Source of the DNA: Actinophytocola sp963825445
GTDB lineage: Bacteria; Actinomycetota; Actinomycetes; Mycobacteriales; Pseudonocardiaceae
Assembly: GCA_963825445.1 (NCBI GenBank)
Contig: CAWGTM010000019.1
Location: 196,493 to 260,492 of the forward strand
DNA length: 64,000 bases
Direction of reading: 5' to 3'
Shown piece by piece: positions 32,257-40,225 of this stretch (its first letter is position 1; every line of letters starts with the position of its first letter). Position numbers and translations under genes: made by a program. Under the pieces are notes generated by a model. That model was given only the letters and a program-made list of their open reading frames with translations, ran no database searches and was not told the DNA's origin.

Positions 32257-32925
32257 GTGGACTTCGAGCCTCGACTGCGTACCGTCGACGTCGCGCGGCG
32301 GTCTGGCTACTCCGTCCAACAGGTGCGTGACCTGGAGCGGAGCGGGGTGCTGCCGCCGGCCGTCCGCACCGCCGCCGCCTACCGCGTCTACGGCGAAGTC
32401 CACATTCGGTCGGCGGTCGCGTACCGGGCGCTCGCGGCGGGTGTGGGTCCTGTGGAGGCCAAGCGGATCATGCGCGCGGTGCACTCCGGTGGGGACGTCC
32501 TGGCGCTGCTCGACGCCGCGCATGCCGTGCTCGACCGGGAACGCCGCGACCTGGCGCTGGCTGTCGAGGCGGCGGAGGCCATCTCGGGAGAGCTGATCGA
32601 CGACGTCCGGCCGTCGGACGCCATGACCGTGTCGGAACTGGCCGCCGCGCTGGGCGTGCGGCCGTCGACCCTGCGGCACTGGGACGCCGAGGGCCTCGTG
32701 GTGCCCGACCGCGTCGGCACCGCACGCCGCTACTCGCCGGCCCAGGTCCGCGACGCGCGGATCGTCCACCAGCTCAGGGGCGCCGGCTACCGCATCGAAC
32801 CGCTACGCGCCCTGATGCCGGACCTGCGGGAAGTACGCACCGCGCTCACCGGCCGGAACGCCAGCATCGCCACCCGCTCACGGGCCCTACTGGACGCCGC
32901 GGTCAGCCTCAGCACGATCCTCTGA
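32257..32925 (+). CDS. MerR-family regulator with two helix-turn-helix domains
   Basis: A 222-residue protein with two MerR-type winged helices: about 5-70 (DVARRSGYSVQQVRDLERSG) and about 120-190 (LAAALGVRPSTLRHWDAEGL, VGTARRYSPAQVRDARIV), joined by a helical region. Ordinary MerR proteins have one such domain and dimerise, so this may bind a two-half site as a monomer. No Cys-based metal site is seen. The GTG start follows a -10 box by 6 nt. The divergent DUF6194 gene is the probable target. The 3' end overlaps the mannosyltransferase gene by 39 bp. Confidence 0.82.
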   Translation: MDFEPRLRTVDVARRSGYSVQQVRDLERSGVLPPAVRTAAAYRVYGEVHIRSAVAYRALAAGVGPVEAKRIMRAVHSGGDVLALLDAAHAVLDRERRDLALAVEAAEAISGELIDDVRPSDAMTVSELAAALGVRPSTLRHWDAEGLVVPDRVGTARRYSPAQVRDARIVHQLRGAGYRIEPLRALMPDLREVRTALTGRNASIATRSRALLDAAVSLSTIL

Positions 32926-34320
32926 ACCCAGACGCAGAGGGTCCGGGCGCACCAGCGACACCGCCGCCAACACCGACAGCGCGGCGGCCGCGAACATCAG
33001 CGGCCACACGTACAGCATGGTTTCGCCGTCCGGGGAGTATGGCGCCACCATGAACGCCGACACGCCCACCATCACCGCCAGCTGACGCGGTCGCCACGGG
33101 AGCGCGGCCGCCAGGCACAGGCTCCACGTCAGGTACCACGGCAGCATCGTGGCCGACAGGACCGCGACCGCGAACAGCACCAGCGCCGCCCGCCGGACCG
33201 CGTCCGGGCCACCGGCACGCGCCTGCCACCACTGCCACGCCGCGTAGACCACGAGGATCGCCATGCCGATGATCCGGGTGACCGTGACGAACGGGCCCTG
33301 CGGCACGTCGACGACCACGTTCACGATCGCGTGGATCAGCTCCCCCGCCGCGGTGGGCGGCGACAGCCAGTTCACCAGCCGCGAGGACGCGTTGACCGAC
33401 CCCAGCCAGCCCAGGTCGACCCACGCCAGCAGGCTCGACGCGGCGAACACCGCCACGAACGTCGCGACGGCCGCGCTCATCGCTCGCGCCACGTTGCGGG
33501 CCCTGGTCGACGTCAGGTGACCGGCCCACACCCACACGAGGAACGGCAGCGCCACACCGGCACTCGCCTTCACCGCGACGGCCAGCGTCACCATCGCGAT
33601 CCCGGCCACGTGCTTGCGGTCCAGCACCAGCGCGGTGCCCGCGGCGAGGAACCCGATCATCAGCAGGTCGTTGTGTGCCCCACCCACCAGGTGCACCACG
33701 GTGATCGGCCCGGCGACCGCGAGCCACATCGCGACCGGCAGTTTGCCGCCGAGGTGGCGGACCAGCCGGGGCAGCGCCCACACCAGCACCACCAGCCCGA
33801 CCAGCTGCACCAGCCGGGTGAGCAGCACGCCGGCGAGCACGTTGCTGCCGGTCACCCACACGACGCCCTTGATCATCAGGATGAACAGCGGCCCGTACGG
33901 CGCGGGCGTGCCCTGCCAGAACGGGTGCACGCTCGACAGCAGCTCCGGCGAGTTCAACGCGGTCGGCGCCACCGTGTACGGGTCCAGCCCCTGCAGCGCG
34001 AGCGCGCCCTGCACCAGGTAGGAGAACAGGTCGCGGGTGAACAGCGCGGGCGCGAGCATCATCGGCGCGATCCAGCACGCGGACGCCACCAGCACCGGCC
34101 GCACCCCGGCCCGACCGGCCAGCACCTGGCGGCCGAGCAGGATCCACGCCCACACCATCAGCACGTAGCCGGCGTAGAGCACGATCGTCGCGAGCATCCG
34201 GCCGTGGCCGTAGTGCATCCACGACACCGGACCGTCGCCGAGGAACGGGTCGCGGACGTCGCCGGCGGCCGACCCGAGGCTGCCGACCAGCATCAGCACG
34301 CCGCCGACCGTGCCGAGCAC
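32887..34320 (-). CDS. MptB-like alpha-1,6-mannosyltransferase (polyprenol-P-mannose dependent), copy 1
   Basis: A 477-residue integral membrane protein with a dozen or so hydrophobic segments. It has the GT-C motif FTRDLFSYLVQGALALQGLD, in which the Arg-Asp lies in the first outer loop and DPY follows, plus PYGPLF and HNDLLM. MptB-type enzymes extend mannan cores of lipoglycans with mannose from a polyprenol carrier on the outer side. GTG 34320 is the first usable start, but compared with copy 2 about 45 residues are missing at the N-terminus and related sequence (TDTPDTEQ) exists in another frame, so a frameshift near 34320-34340 is possible. Confidence 0.82.
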   Translation of the reverse strand: MLGTVGGVLMLVGSLGSAAGDVRDPFLGDGPVSWMHYGHGRMLATIVLYAGYVLMVWAWILLGRQVLAGRAGVRPVLVASACWIAPMMLAPALFTRDLFSYLVQGALALQGLDPYTVAPTALNSPELLSSVHPFWQGTPAPYGPLFILMIKGVVWVTGSNVLAGVLLTRLVQLVGLVVLVWALPRLVRHLGGKLPVAMWLAVAGPITVVHLVGGAHNDLLMIGFLAAGTALVLDRKHVAGIAMVTLAVAVKASAGVALPFLVWVWAGHLTSTRARNVARAMSAAVATFVAVFAASSLLAWVDLGWLGSVNASSRLVNWLSPPTAAGELIHAIVNVVVDVPQGPFVTVTRIIGMAILVVYAAWQWWQARAGGPDAVRRAALVLFAVAVLSATMLPWYLTWSLCLAAALPWRPRQLAVMVGVSAFMVAPYSPDGETMLYVWPLMFAAAALSVLAAVSLVRPDPLRLGSEDRAEADRGVQ

Positions 34321-34358
34321 GATCGGACGCCCGAGTTACCTGCTCGGTGTCGGGTGTG

Positions 34359-35927
34359 TCAGTTCGCACCGGACGTACCGCCCGCGGGGACCGGCTCCCG
34401 GGACAGGAACAGGTTGAGCGGGTCGGGCCGCAGCAGCGACACACCGGCCAGCACGGACAGGCCCGCGGCGGCCGCCATGAACAGCCAGTCGTAGAGCAGG
34501 TCGTCGCCGGCCGGGCTGTAGGTGAGGACGAGGAAACTGGCGAACGTCACCAGGACGGCCAGGTTCCGGCGCTCCCAGCGCATCGCGGCGGCCAGCACGA
34601 AGCCCCACACCAGGTACCAGGGCAGCGTGGCCGGCGACAGGATCGCCACGAGGAACAGCGCGAACGCCGCGCGGCGCACCGCGTCGGGGCCGCCGTCCTT
34701 GGCGCGCCACCACTGCTTGACCAGCAGCCACACCAGCAGCAGACCGCCGAGCACCCGCAGCACGGTCACGAAGATGACCTTCGGGGTGTCCACGAAGATG
34801 CTGACCAGCGAGTGGATGATCTCGCCGACGCCCGTGGGCACCGACAGCCAGTTGACGATCGCGGTGGGCGCGTCGAGCGCCATGATCCAGCCGAGGTTCA
34901 CGCCGGACACCACCGTGGCGGCCGCGAACGTCACCACGAACACGCCGAACCCGCACAGCACCGCCCGCGTGAAGTTCTTCCACCGGGTGGACTCCAGGTG
35001 GTTGGCCCACACCCAGACGAGGAACGGCAGTGCGATCACAGCTGTGGCCTTCACGGCCACCGCCATGGTGACCAGCACGATGCCGAGCACGTGTTTTCGG
35101 TCGAGCACGAACACCGTGCCGATGGCCAGGAACCCGACCATGAGCAGGTCGTTGTGGGGTCCACCGATCAGGTGAACCACGGTCATCGGGCCGGCGACCG
35201 CGAGCCACATGGCGACGGGCAGCTTGCCGCCGAGGTGGCGCACCAGCCCGGGCAGCGCCCAGATCAGCAGGCCGAGGCCGATCAGCAGGCCGACCCGCAT
35301 GAGGATCACGCCGGTGATCATGTTCGTGCCGGTGATGGCGATGACGCCCTTGGCCAGCAGGATGAACAGCGGCCCGTACGGCGCGGGCGTGGCCTGCCAG
35401 AACGAGTCGACGTTGTCGACCACCTGGTCGACCTCGAGGATGCCGGGCCCGGTGGTGTACGGGTCGTAGCCGTGGAGCGGCAGGGTGCCGTAGGCGATGT
35501 AGAGGTAGGCGTCGCGGCTGAACACCGGCGGCGTGAAGATCATCGGCAGGATCCAGCACGCGGACGCCAGCAGCACCGGCTTCGTCCCGACCCGTCCCGC
35601 CAGCACGTGGCGCCCGAGACGGACCCACGCCCACACCACGAGGCCGAACCCCGCGTAGAGCACGAAGGTGGCGAGCATGCGGCCGTGGCCGTAGCGCACC
35701 CAGGACAGCGGGCCGCGGCCGATCAGCGGGTCCTGGGCCAGGATGGCGCCCGCGCCGAGCGCGCTGACGAGGATCAGCAGGCTACCGATCGTGCCGAGCG
35801 CGATCGTGCGCACCGGTAACGGAGATGTGCGGCGCACATCGGAATCCGTGGCGGTGGCGCTGTCGACGGTGCTCACACTGCCTTCTGCGGGTGACGCCCC
35901 GTTGGCCGGGTCGGTGGTGGTGAACAT
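34359..35927 (-). CDS. MptB-like alpha-1,6-mannosyltransferase, copy 2
   Basis: A 522-residue paralogue of the downstream gene, 38 bp apart and clearly a tandem duplicate: both share RYGHGRMLAT/HYGHGRMLAT, RHLGGKLPVAMWLAVAGP and RKHV. A cytoplasmic Ser/Thr-rich tail (1-40) precedes the first membrane helix. The GT-C motif is FSRDAYLYIAYGTLPLHGYD followed by DPY. TAATCT lies 9 nt before ATG 35927. Two copies side by side may have split work between two acceptors. With the GH92 mannosidase 15 kb away they point to mannan metabolism. Confidence 0.85.
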   Translation of the reverse strand: MFTTTDPANGASPAEGSVSTVDSATATDSDVRRTSPLPVRTIALGTIGSLLILVSALGAGAILAQDPLIGRGPLSWVRYGHGRMLATFVLYAGFGLVVWAWVRLGRHVLAGRVGTKPVLLASACWILPMIFTPPVFSRDAYLYIAYGTLPLHGYDPYTTGPGILEVDQVVDNVDSFWQATPAPYGPLFILLAKGVIAITGTNMITGVILMRVGLLIGLGLLIWALPGLVRHLGGKLPVAMWLAVAGPMTVVHLIGGPHNDLLMVGFLAIGTVFVLDRKHVLGIVLVTMAVAVKATAVIALPFLVWVWANHLESTRWKNFTRAVLCGFGVFVVTFAAATVVSGVNLGWIMALDAPTAIVNWLSVPTGVGEIIHSLVSIFVDTPKVIFVTVLRVLGGLLLVWLLVKQWWRAKDGGPDAVRRAAFALFLVAILSPATLPWYLVWGFVLAAAMRWERRNLAVLVTFASFLVLTYSPAGDDLLYDWLFMAAAAGLSVLAGVSLLRPDPLNLFLSREPVPAGGTSGAN

Positions 35928-36077
35928 GGCGGTCTGAGATTACACAGGGCCGTTGGTCTGTTTGCCGGAACGTGGCGCTAAGGACCCCATCGCGGTCGGT
36001 AAGCGTTTCCTTAGCGCACCGTGGTGCACTGCCCGTCGGCCCGAACAGGCACGTGAGGACGACAGAGGGGCAAGCAG

Positions 36078-36527
36078 ATGACCATGGAGAAGTTCAAGCG
36101 GACGACCGCGCTGGCCGCCGTCGGGCTCGTGGGGGTGGCGACCGGCTTCCTGTTCGGCGGCACCGCGTCCGAGGCGACGGACACCGCCAACGCCGCGTCC
36201 GTCACCGGGTGCGCGATCCGGTTCACCGAGAACGGCCCGGCGATCCACGAGAACGCCACCCACTCCTGCACGGGCGCGGAGCCCGTCCGGGTGGTGAACG
36301 GCGACCTGGAGATCAAGCAGAAGCGCGGCGGGCCGATCGTGTCGGTCACCGTCGAGGAGGACGAGACGCTCTCCACCCGCGGCATCATCGGCGGGCCGTC
36401 CGGCGGCACGGGCACGACCATCGTGAGGTTCTTCGCCACCCGCTCGAACGTGCCGGTCGACGCCGACTCCCCCGCGTTGCAGGGCGCGACGTCGAACATC
36501 TGGCTGACCTGGGTCCACGCCGGCTGA
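36078..36527 (+). CDS. Small secreted protein of unknown function
   Basis: 149 residues (147 from the second ATG). A Sec signal peptide covers about 1-32 (KRTTALAAVGLVGVATGFLF then GGTASEA). The mature part is about 115 residues with two Cys (VTGCAIRF, HSCTGAE) that may form a disulfide, and is rich in beta-prone stretches. I recognise no family. AGAGGGGC upstream is the ribosome site. It stands alone between the mannosyltransferase and the Dpp transporter operons. Confidence 0.7.
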   Translation: MTMEKFKRTTALAAVGLVGVATGFLFGGTASEATDTANAASVTGCAIRFTENGPAIHENATHSCTGAEPVRVVNGDLEIKQKRGGPIVSVTVEEDETLSTRGIIGGPSGGTGTTIVRFFATRSNVPVDADSPALQGATSNIWLTWVHAG

Positions 36528-36558
36528 CCACGAACGACGAATACGGCCGACCATCCGC

Positions 36559-38250
36559 CTACGGAACCTCGGTCTCCGCGACTCCCACCGGTCGGATGGA
36601 CGGCAGCGCCGCCATCAGGGACTTCGTGTACTCGTGTTGCGGGTCGCCGAGTACGTCGTCCACCGGGCCCACCTCCACCAGTTTGCCCTGGTACATCACG
36701 GCAACCCGGTCGGCGATGTTCCAGGCCAGGCCCAGGTCGTGGGTGATCACCAGAGCCGCCAGGCCCAGTCGGGACCGCAGGTTCAGCAGCAGCGCCAGGA
36801 TCTCGCCCCGCACGGACGCGTCCAGCGACGCCACCGGCTCGTCGGCCACCAGCAGGCGTGGTTCCAGGGCCAGAGCGCCCGCGATGACCACTCGCTGGCG
36901 TTGCCCGCCGGAGAGTTGACCCGGGAGCAACGGCACGTAGGTCGACGGTGGGCGCAGCTCCGCCGCCTCCAGAGCGGCGTCCACATGCGTGCGCTCGTCG
37001 CCCGGTACGCGGTGGATCCGCAGCCCTTCGGCCACCGCCTCGTACACGCTGTGCCGTGGGTTCAGCGCGCTCGACGGGTCCTGCAGCACGAGCTGGACCT
37101 GCCGCCGGTACGCCTTCAGCCCGCGGTTGGACGTCGGCACGGGGGTGCCGTCGAACATCACCTGGCCCGACGTCGGCCGCTGGAGCCCGAGGATCGTGCG
37201 GGCCAGCGTGGTCTTGCCCGACCCGGACTGGCCCACCAGCGCCACGATCTCGCCCTGCCGGACGGTCAGGTCCACGCCGTTCACCGCCCGGGTCACCTCC
37301 CCGCGACTGCGGAACGTCACCTTCAGGTTGTCGGTCCGCAGCAGCGGTTCTCCGACGTGATCGGGCGCGAGAACCACCCGTTCCGGCAGACCGGCGGGGT
37401 TCGTGGTGGCCGGCGCGTACCGGTACACCGGATCGCCGACCGTCGGGAACGCCGCGGCCAGCGCCTGCGTGTGGGGATGTTGCGGCGACGCGATCACCGA
37501 CGCCGACGGGCCCTCCTCCACCAGCTTGCCCTCGTACATCACGGCGATCCGCTGGCACGTCGACGCGAGCACCGCCAGGTCGTGACTGATCATGATCAGC
37601 CCGATGTCCTGCTCGGCCGCCAGCCGCGTCATCAGGTCCAGCACCTGGGCCTGCACGATCACGTCCAGCGCGGTGGTCGGCTCGTCGGCGATCACGAGTC
37701 TCGGGTCGCACGCCAGCGCCATCGCGATCATCACGCGTTGCTTCTGCCCGCCGGACAGCTCGTGCGGGTACGACGCGCCCTTCACGGCCGGCAGCTCCAC
37801 CTGGGCGAGCAGCTCGTCCACCCGCTTGCGAAGCGCGCTCGCCGACGGCGGGGTCTTGCTGTGTTGGATGATCGGCTCGGCGATCTGGTCACGCACCCGC
37901 TGCACGGGGTTCAGCGCGTGCATGGCGCCCTGGAACACGACCGACGCGGTCGTCCAGCGCACGGCCCGCAGCCGACCCCACTTCATGGTGGCGATGTCCT
38001 CGCCGTCCAGCAGGATCTCGCCGCCGATCTTCGCGGTCGACGGCAGCAGCCGCAGCACCGACATGGCGAGCGTGGACTTGCCGCAGCCGGACTCGCCGGC
38101 CAGGCCGAGCGTCTCCCCCGCGGCGAGCGTCAGGTTCACCCCGCGCACGGCGGCCACCTCGCGGGTGGCCGAGCGGTAGTCGACCGTGACGTCCCGCAGT
38201 TCGAGCAGCGTGTCGCCCTGAGACGTTGATTCGCTCGCAAGCTCGCTCAT
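36559..38250 (-). CDS. Dipeptide/oligopeptide ABC transporter ATP-binding protein, two fused NBDs (DppD-DppF)
   Basis: A 563-residue protein with two complete ATPase domains, each with Walker A (GESGCGKST; GQSGSGKTT), signature (LSGGQKQR; LSGGQRQR) and Walker B with D-E (VIADEPTTALD; LVADEPVASLD). The oligopeptide-type C-terminal tails (HPHTQAL; HEYTKSL) follow each. In most bacteria these are two genes. It starts by ATGA overlap with the permease upstream, the last gene of the minus-strand operon SBP-permease-permease-ATPase. It powers peptide import. Confidence 0.9.
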   Translation of the reverse strand: MSELASESTSQGDTLLELRDVTVDYRSATREVAAVRGVNLTLAAGETLGLAGESGCGKSTLAMSVLRLLPSTAKIGGEILLDGEDIATMKWGRLRAVRWTTASVVFQGAMHALNPVQRVRDQIAEPIIQHSKTPPSASALRKRVDELLAQVELPAVKGASYPHELSGGQKQRVMIAMALACDPRLVIADEPTTALDVIVQAQVLDLMTRLAAEQDIGLIMISHDLAVLASTCQRIAVMYEGKLVEEGPSASVIASPQHPHTQALAAAFPTVGDPVYRYAPATTNPAGLPERVVLAPDHVGEPLLRTDNLKVTFRSRGEVTRAVNGVDLTVRQGEIVALVGQSGSGKTTLARTILGLQRPTSGQVMFDGTPVPTSNRGLKAYRRQVQLVLQDPSSALNPRHSVYEAVAEGLRIHRVPGDERTHVDAALEAAELRPPSTYVPLLPGQLSGGQRQRVVIAGALALEPRLLVADEPVASLDASVRGEILALLLNLRSRLGLAALVITHDLGLAWNIADRVAVMYQGKLVEVGPVDDVLGDPQHEYTKSLMAALPSIRPVGVAETEVP

Positions 38251-39155
38251 GCACGCCCCCGCAGGTTCGGGTTCAACACGGTCTCCAACGCACGCCCGCA
38301 CATGGTGAACGCCAGCACGACGATCACGATGGCGAACCCGGGCGGCAGCAGATACCACCAGGCGCCGGCGGTGACCGCGCCCGTGTCCAGCGCCGACTTC
38401 AGCATGCCGCCCCACGACACCTGCGACGTGTCGCCGAGGCCGAGGAACGCGAGTGTCGACTCGAGGATGATGGCCGTCCCGACGGTCAGCGTGGTGTTGG
38501 CGAGCACGAGCGGCAGCACGGCCGGCAGCACGTGCTTGCCGAGGATGTGGGAGTGCCCGCCGCCGAGTGCCTGCGCGCGTTCCACGTACGGGCGGGCCTC
38601 GATGGTCAGGGTCTGCGCGCGGACCAGGCGCGCGGTGGACGGCCACGACGTGACGCCGATGGCCAGCACGATCGTCCACAGTCCCCTGCTGAGCATGGTG
38701 GACAGCACGATCGCCATCACCAGCGACGGGATCACCAGGAAGAAGTCGGTGAACCGCATGAGCACGGCCGAGGTCCACCCCCGGAAGTGCCCGGTGGACA
38801 TCCCGACGACCGTGCCGATCAGCACGGACAGGGCGGCCGCCGCGAAGCCCACGAGCAACGACGCCCGCGTGCCGAGCAGGGTCAGCTCCAGCACCGAACG
38901 GCCGGCGTAGTCGGTACCCAGCCAGAACTCGCCACTCGGCGCGTCGAGGATGCCCCCGGTCGCCTTGGTGACCGACTGCGCGGCCGTCGGGTCGATCCAC
39001 CACGGCACCGTGACGGCCGTCAGCACGATGGCCAGCAGCACCCCGAGCCCCACGAGGCCGCCGCGGTTGGACGCGAACTCGCCCGACACGCGCCCGAAGG
39101 CCGCGCGGCGACGGCCCCAGGCGATCGCACGCCTGCTCTGCACAGCCCCGCTCAT
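38247..39155 (-). CDS. Peptide ABC transporter permease (DppC-like)
   Basis: A 302-residue permease with six predicted helices, an N-terminal OppC-type segment (WGRRRAAFGRVSGEFASNRGG), the FWLGTDYAGRSVLELTLLGTR opening and the EAA coupling loop (YVERAQALGGGHSHILGKHVLP). The frame is open further upstream, but ATG 39155 overlaps the stop of the preceding permease (ATGA) and gives the normal N-terminus. Confidence 0.9.
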   Translation of the reverse strand: MSGAVQSRRAIAWGRRRAAFGRVSGEFASNRGGLVGLGVLLAIVLTAVTVPWWIDPTAAQSVTKATGGILDAPSGEFWLGTDYAGRSVLELTLLGTRASLLVGFAAAALSVLIGTVVGMSTGHFRGWTSAVLMRFTDFFLVIPSLVMAIVLSTMLSRGLWTIVLAIGVTSWPSTARLVRAQTLTIEARPYVERAQALGGGHSHILGKHVLPAVLPLVLANTTLTVGTAIILESTLAFLGLGDTSQVSWGGMLKSALDTGAVTAGAWWYLLPPGFAIVIVVLAFTMCGRALETVLNPNLRGRA

Positions 39156-40204
39156 GTCGACTTCACCCTCGGGTCGATCAGCCGGTAGACGATGTCGGCC
39201 AGCAGGTTCATCACGATCACCGCGGCCGCCAGCACGGTGATCGTGCCCTGCAGCAGCGGGTAGTCGGGCACCTGGATGGCCTCGTAGGTGAGCAGCCCGA
39301 GACCCTGCCAGGAGAACACCTTCTCCACGGTCACCGCACCCGACACCACGAGCCCCATGTGCAGGAAGATGATGGTCACGGTCGGCAGCAGCGCGTTGGG
39401 CACCGCGTGCCGCTTGCGCACCTCGTCGTCGCGCAGGCCCTTCGCCCGCGCGGTGGTGAGGTAGTCGGCGTTCATCTCCTCCAGCAGCGAGGACCGCATG
39501 ACCATCAGGTACTGCGCGTAGACGACGGCCGTCATCGTGATGGCCGGCAACGTCAGGTGGTGCAGCACGTCGAGGATGTGCGGGAAGAACCCGTCGACCC
39601 CGCCCGGTGTGGTCATCCCCGCCGTCGGGAACAGGTCGAGCGCCACCGAGAACACCACGAGCATGATCAGACCGAGCCAGAACGTCGGCACCGACCACAG
39701 CACGAGCGCGGTGCCCGTGGAGATCCGGTCGAACCGGCTCCCGTGCCGCCACGCCGCCCGCGACCCGAGCCAGAGGCCGAGTGCCACGGCCAGCACGGTC
39801 GCCGTGCCGGTGAGCAGCACCGTCCAGCCGATCCGGTCGCCGATCATCTCGATCACCGGACGGCGGTACTTCATCGAGTCGCCGAAGTCGCCACGCAGCA
39901 GGTCGCCCATGTAGTCGAGGAACTGCCCGAAGATCGGCTTGTCCATGCTCCACTGCTCGCGGAGCTTCTTGACCTCGGCGAGGCTGCTCTGCCGGCCGTC
40001 GATCAGCGCACGCACCGGGTTGCCCGGCAGCGCGCGGAACAGGAAGAAGCCCAGGACGATCACCAGGAACAGGCTGACCAGCCCGCCCCCGATCTTGGTG
40101 AGGAGGAAGCGGACGGTGCCCATCGATCGGCGCCGCCCGCCATCCTCACCATCGTCGTCGGCTACCTCCGCGACCAACTGGGCCGAGGCGGATATGTCGA
40201 CCAT
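39152..40204 (-). CDS. Peptide ABC transporter permease (DppB-like)
   Basis: A 350-residue permease of OppB/DppB type: first helix FLLTKIGGGLVSLFLVIVLG, the large periplasmic loop with PVRALIDGR and SMDKPIFGQFLDYMGDLLRG, and the EAA loop (DYLTTARAKGLRDDEVRKRH). ATG 40204 adds a 27-residue acidic tail before MGTVRF (40123); the shorter form would have the usual length, and the sequence does not settle which is used. It lies 21 bp after the substrate-binding protein. Confidence 0.88.
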   Translation of the reverse strand: MVDISASAQLVAEVADDDGEDGGRRRSMGTVRFLLTKIGGGLVSLFLVIVLGFFLFRALPGNPVRALIDGRQSSLAEVKKLREQWSMDKPIFGQFLDYMGDLLRGDFGDSMKYRRPVIEMIGDRIGWTVLLTGTATVLAVALGLWLGSRAAWRHGSRFDRISTGTALVLWSVPTFWLGLIMLVVFSVALDLFPTAGMTTPGGVDGFFPHILDVLHHLTLPAITMTAVVYAQYLMVMRSSLLEEMNADYLTTARAKGLRDDEVRKRHAVPNALLPTVTIIFLHMGLVVSGAVTVEKVFSWQGLGLLTYEAIQVPDYPLLQGTITVLAAAVIVMNLLADIVYRLIDPRVKST

Positions 40205-40225
40205 CGTTCTGCTGTTACCTCTCGG

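Noticed and set aside
36559..39003. A longer form of the transporter ATPase gene
   Set aside because: The extra N-terminus is out-of-frame permease sequence. The ATGA overlap at 38250 gives the proper start.
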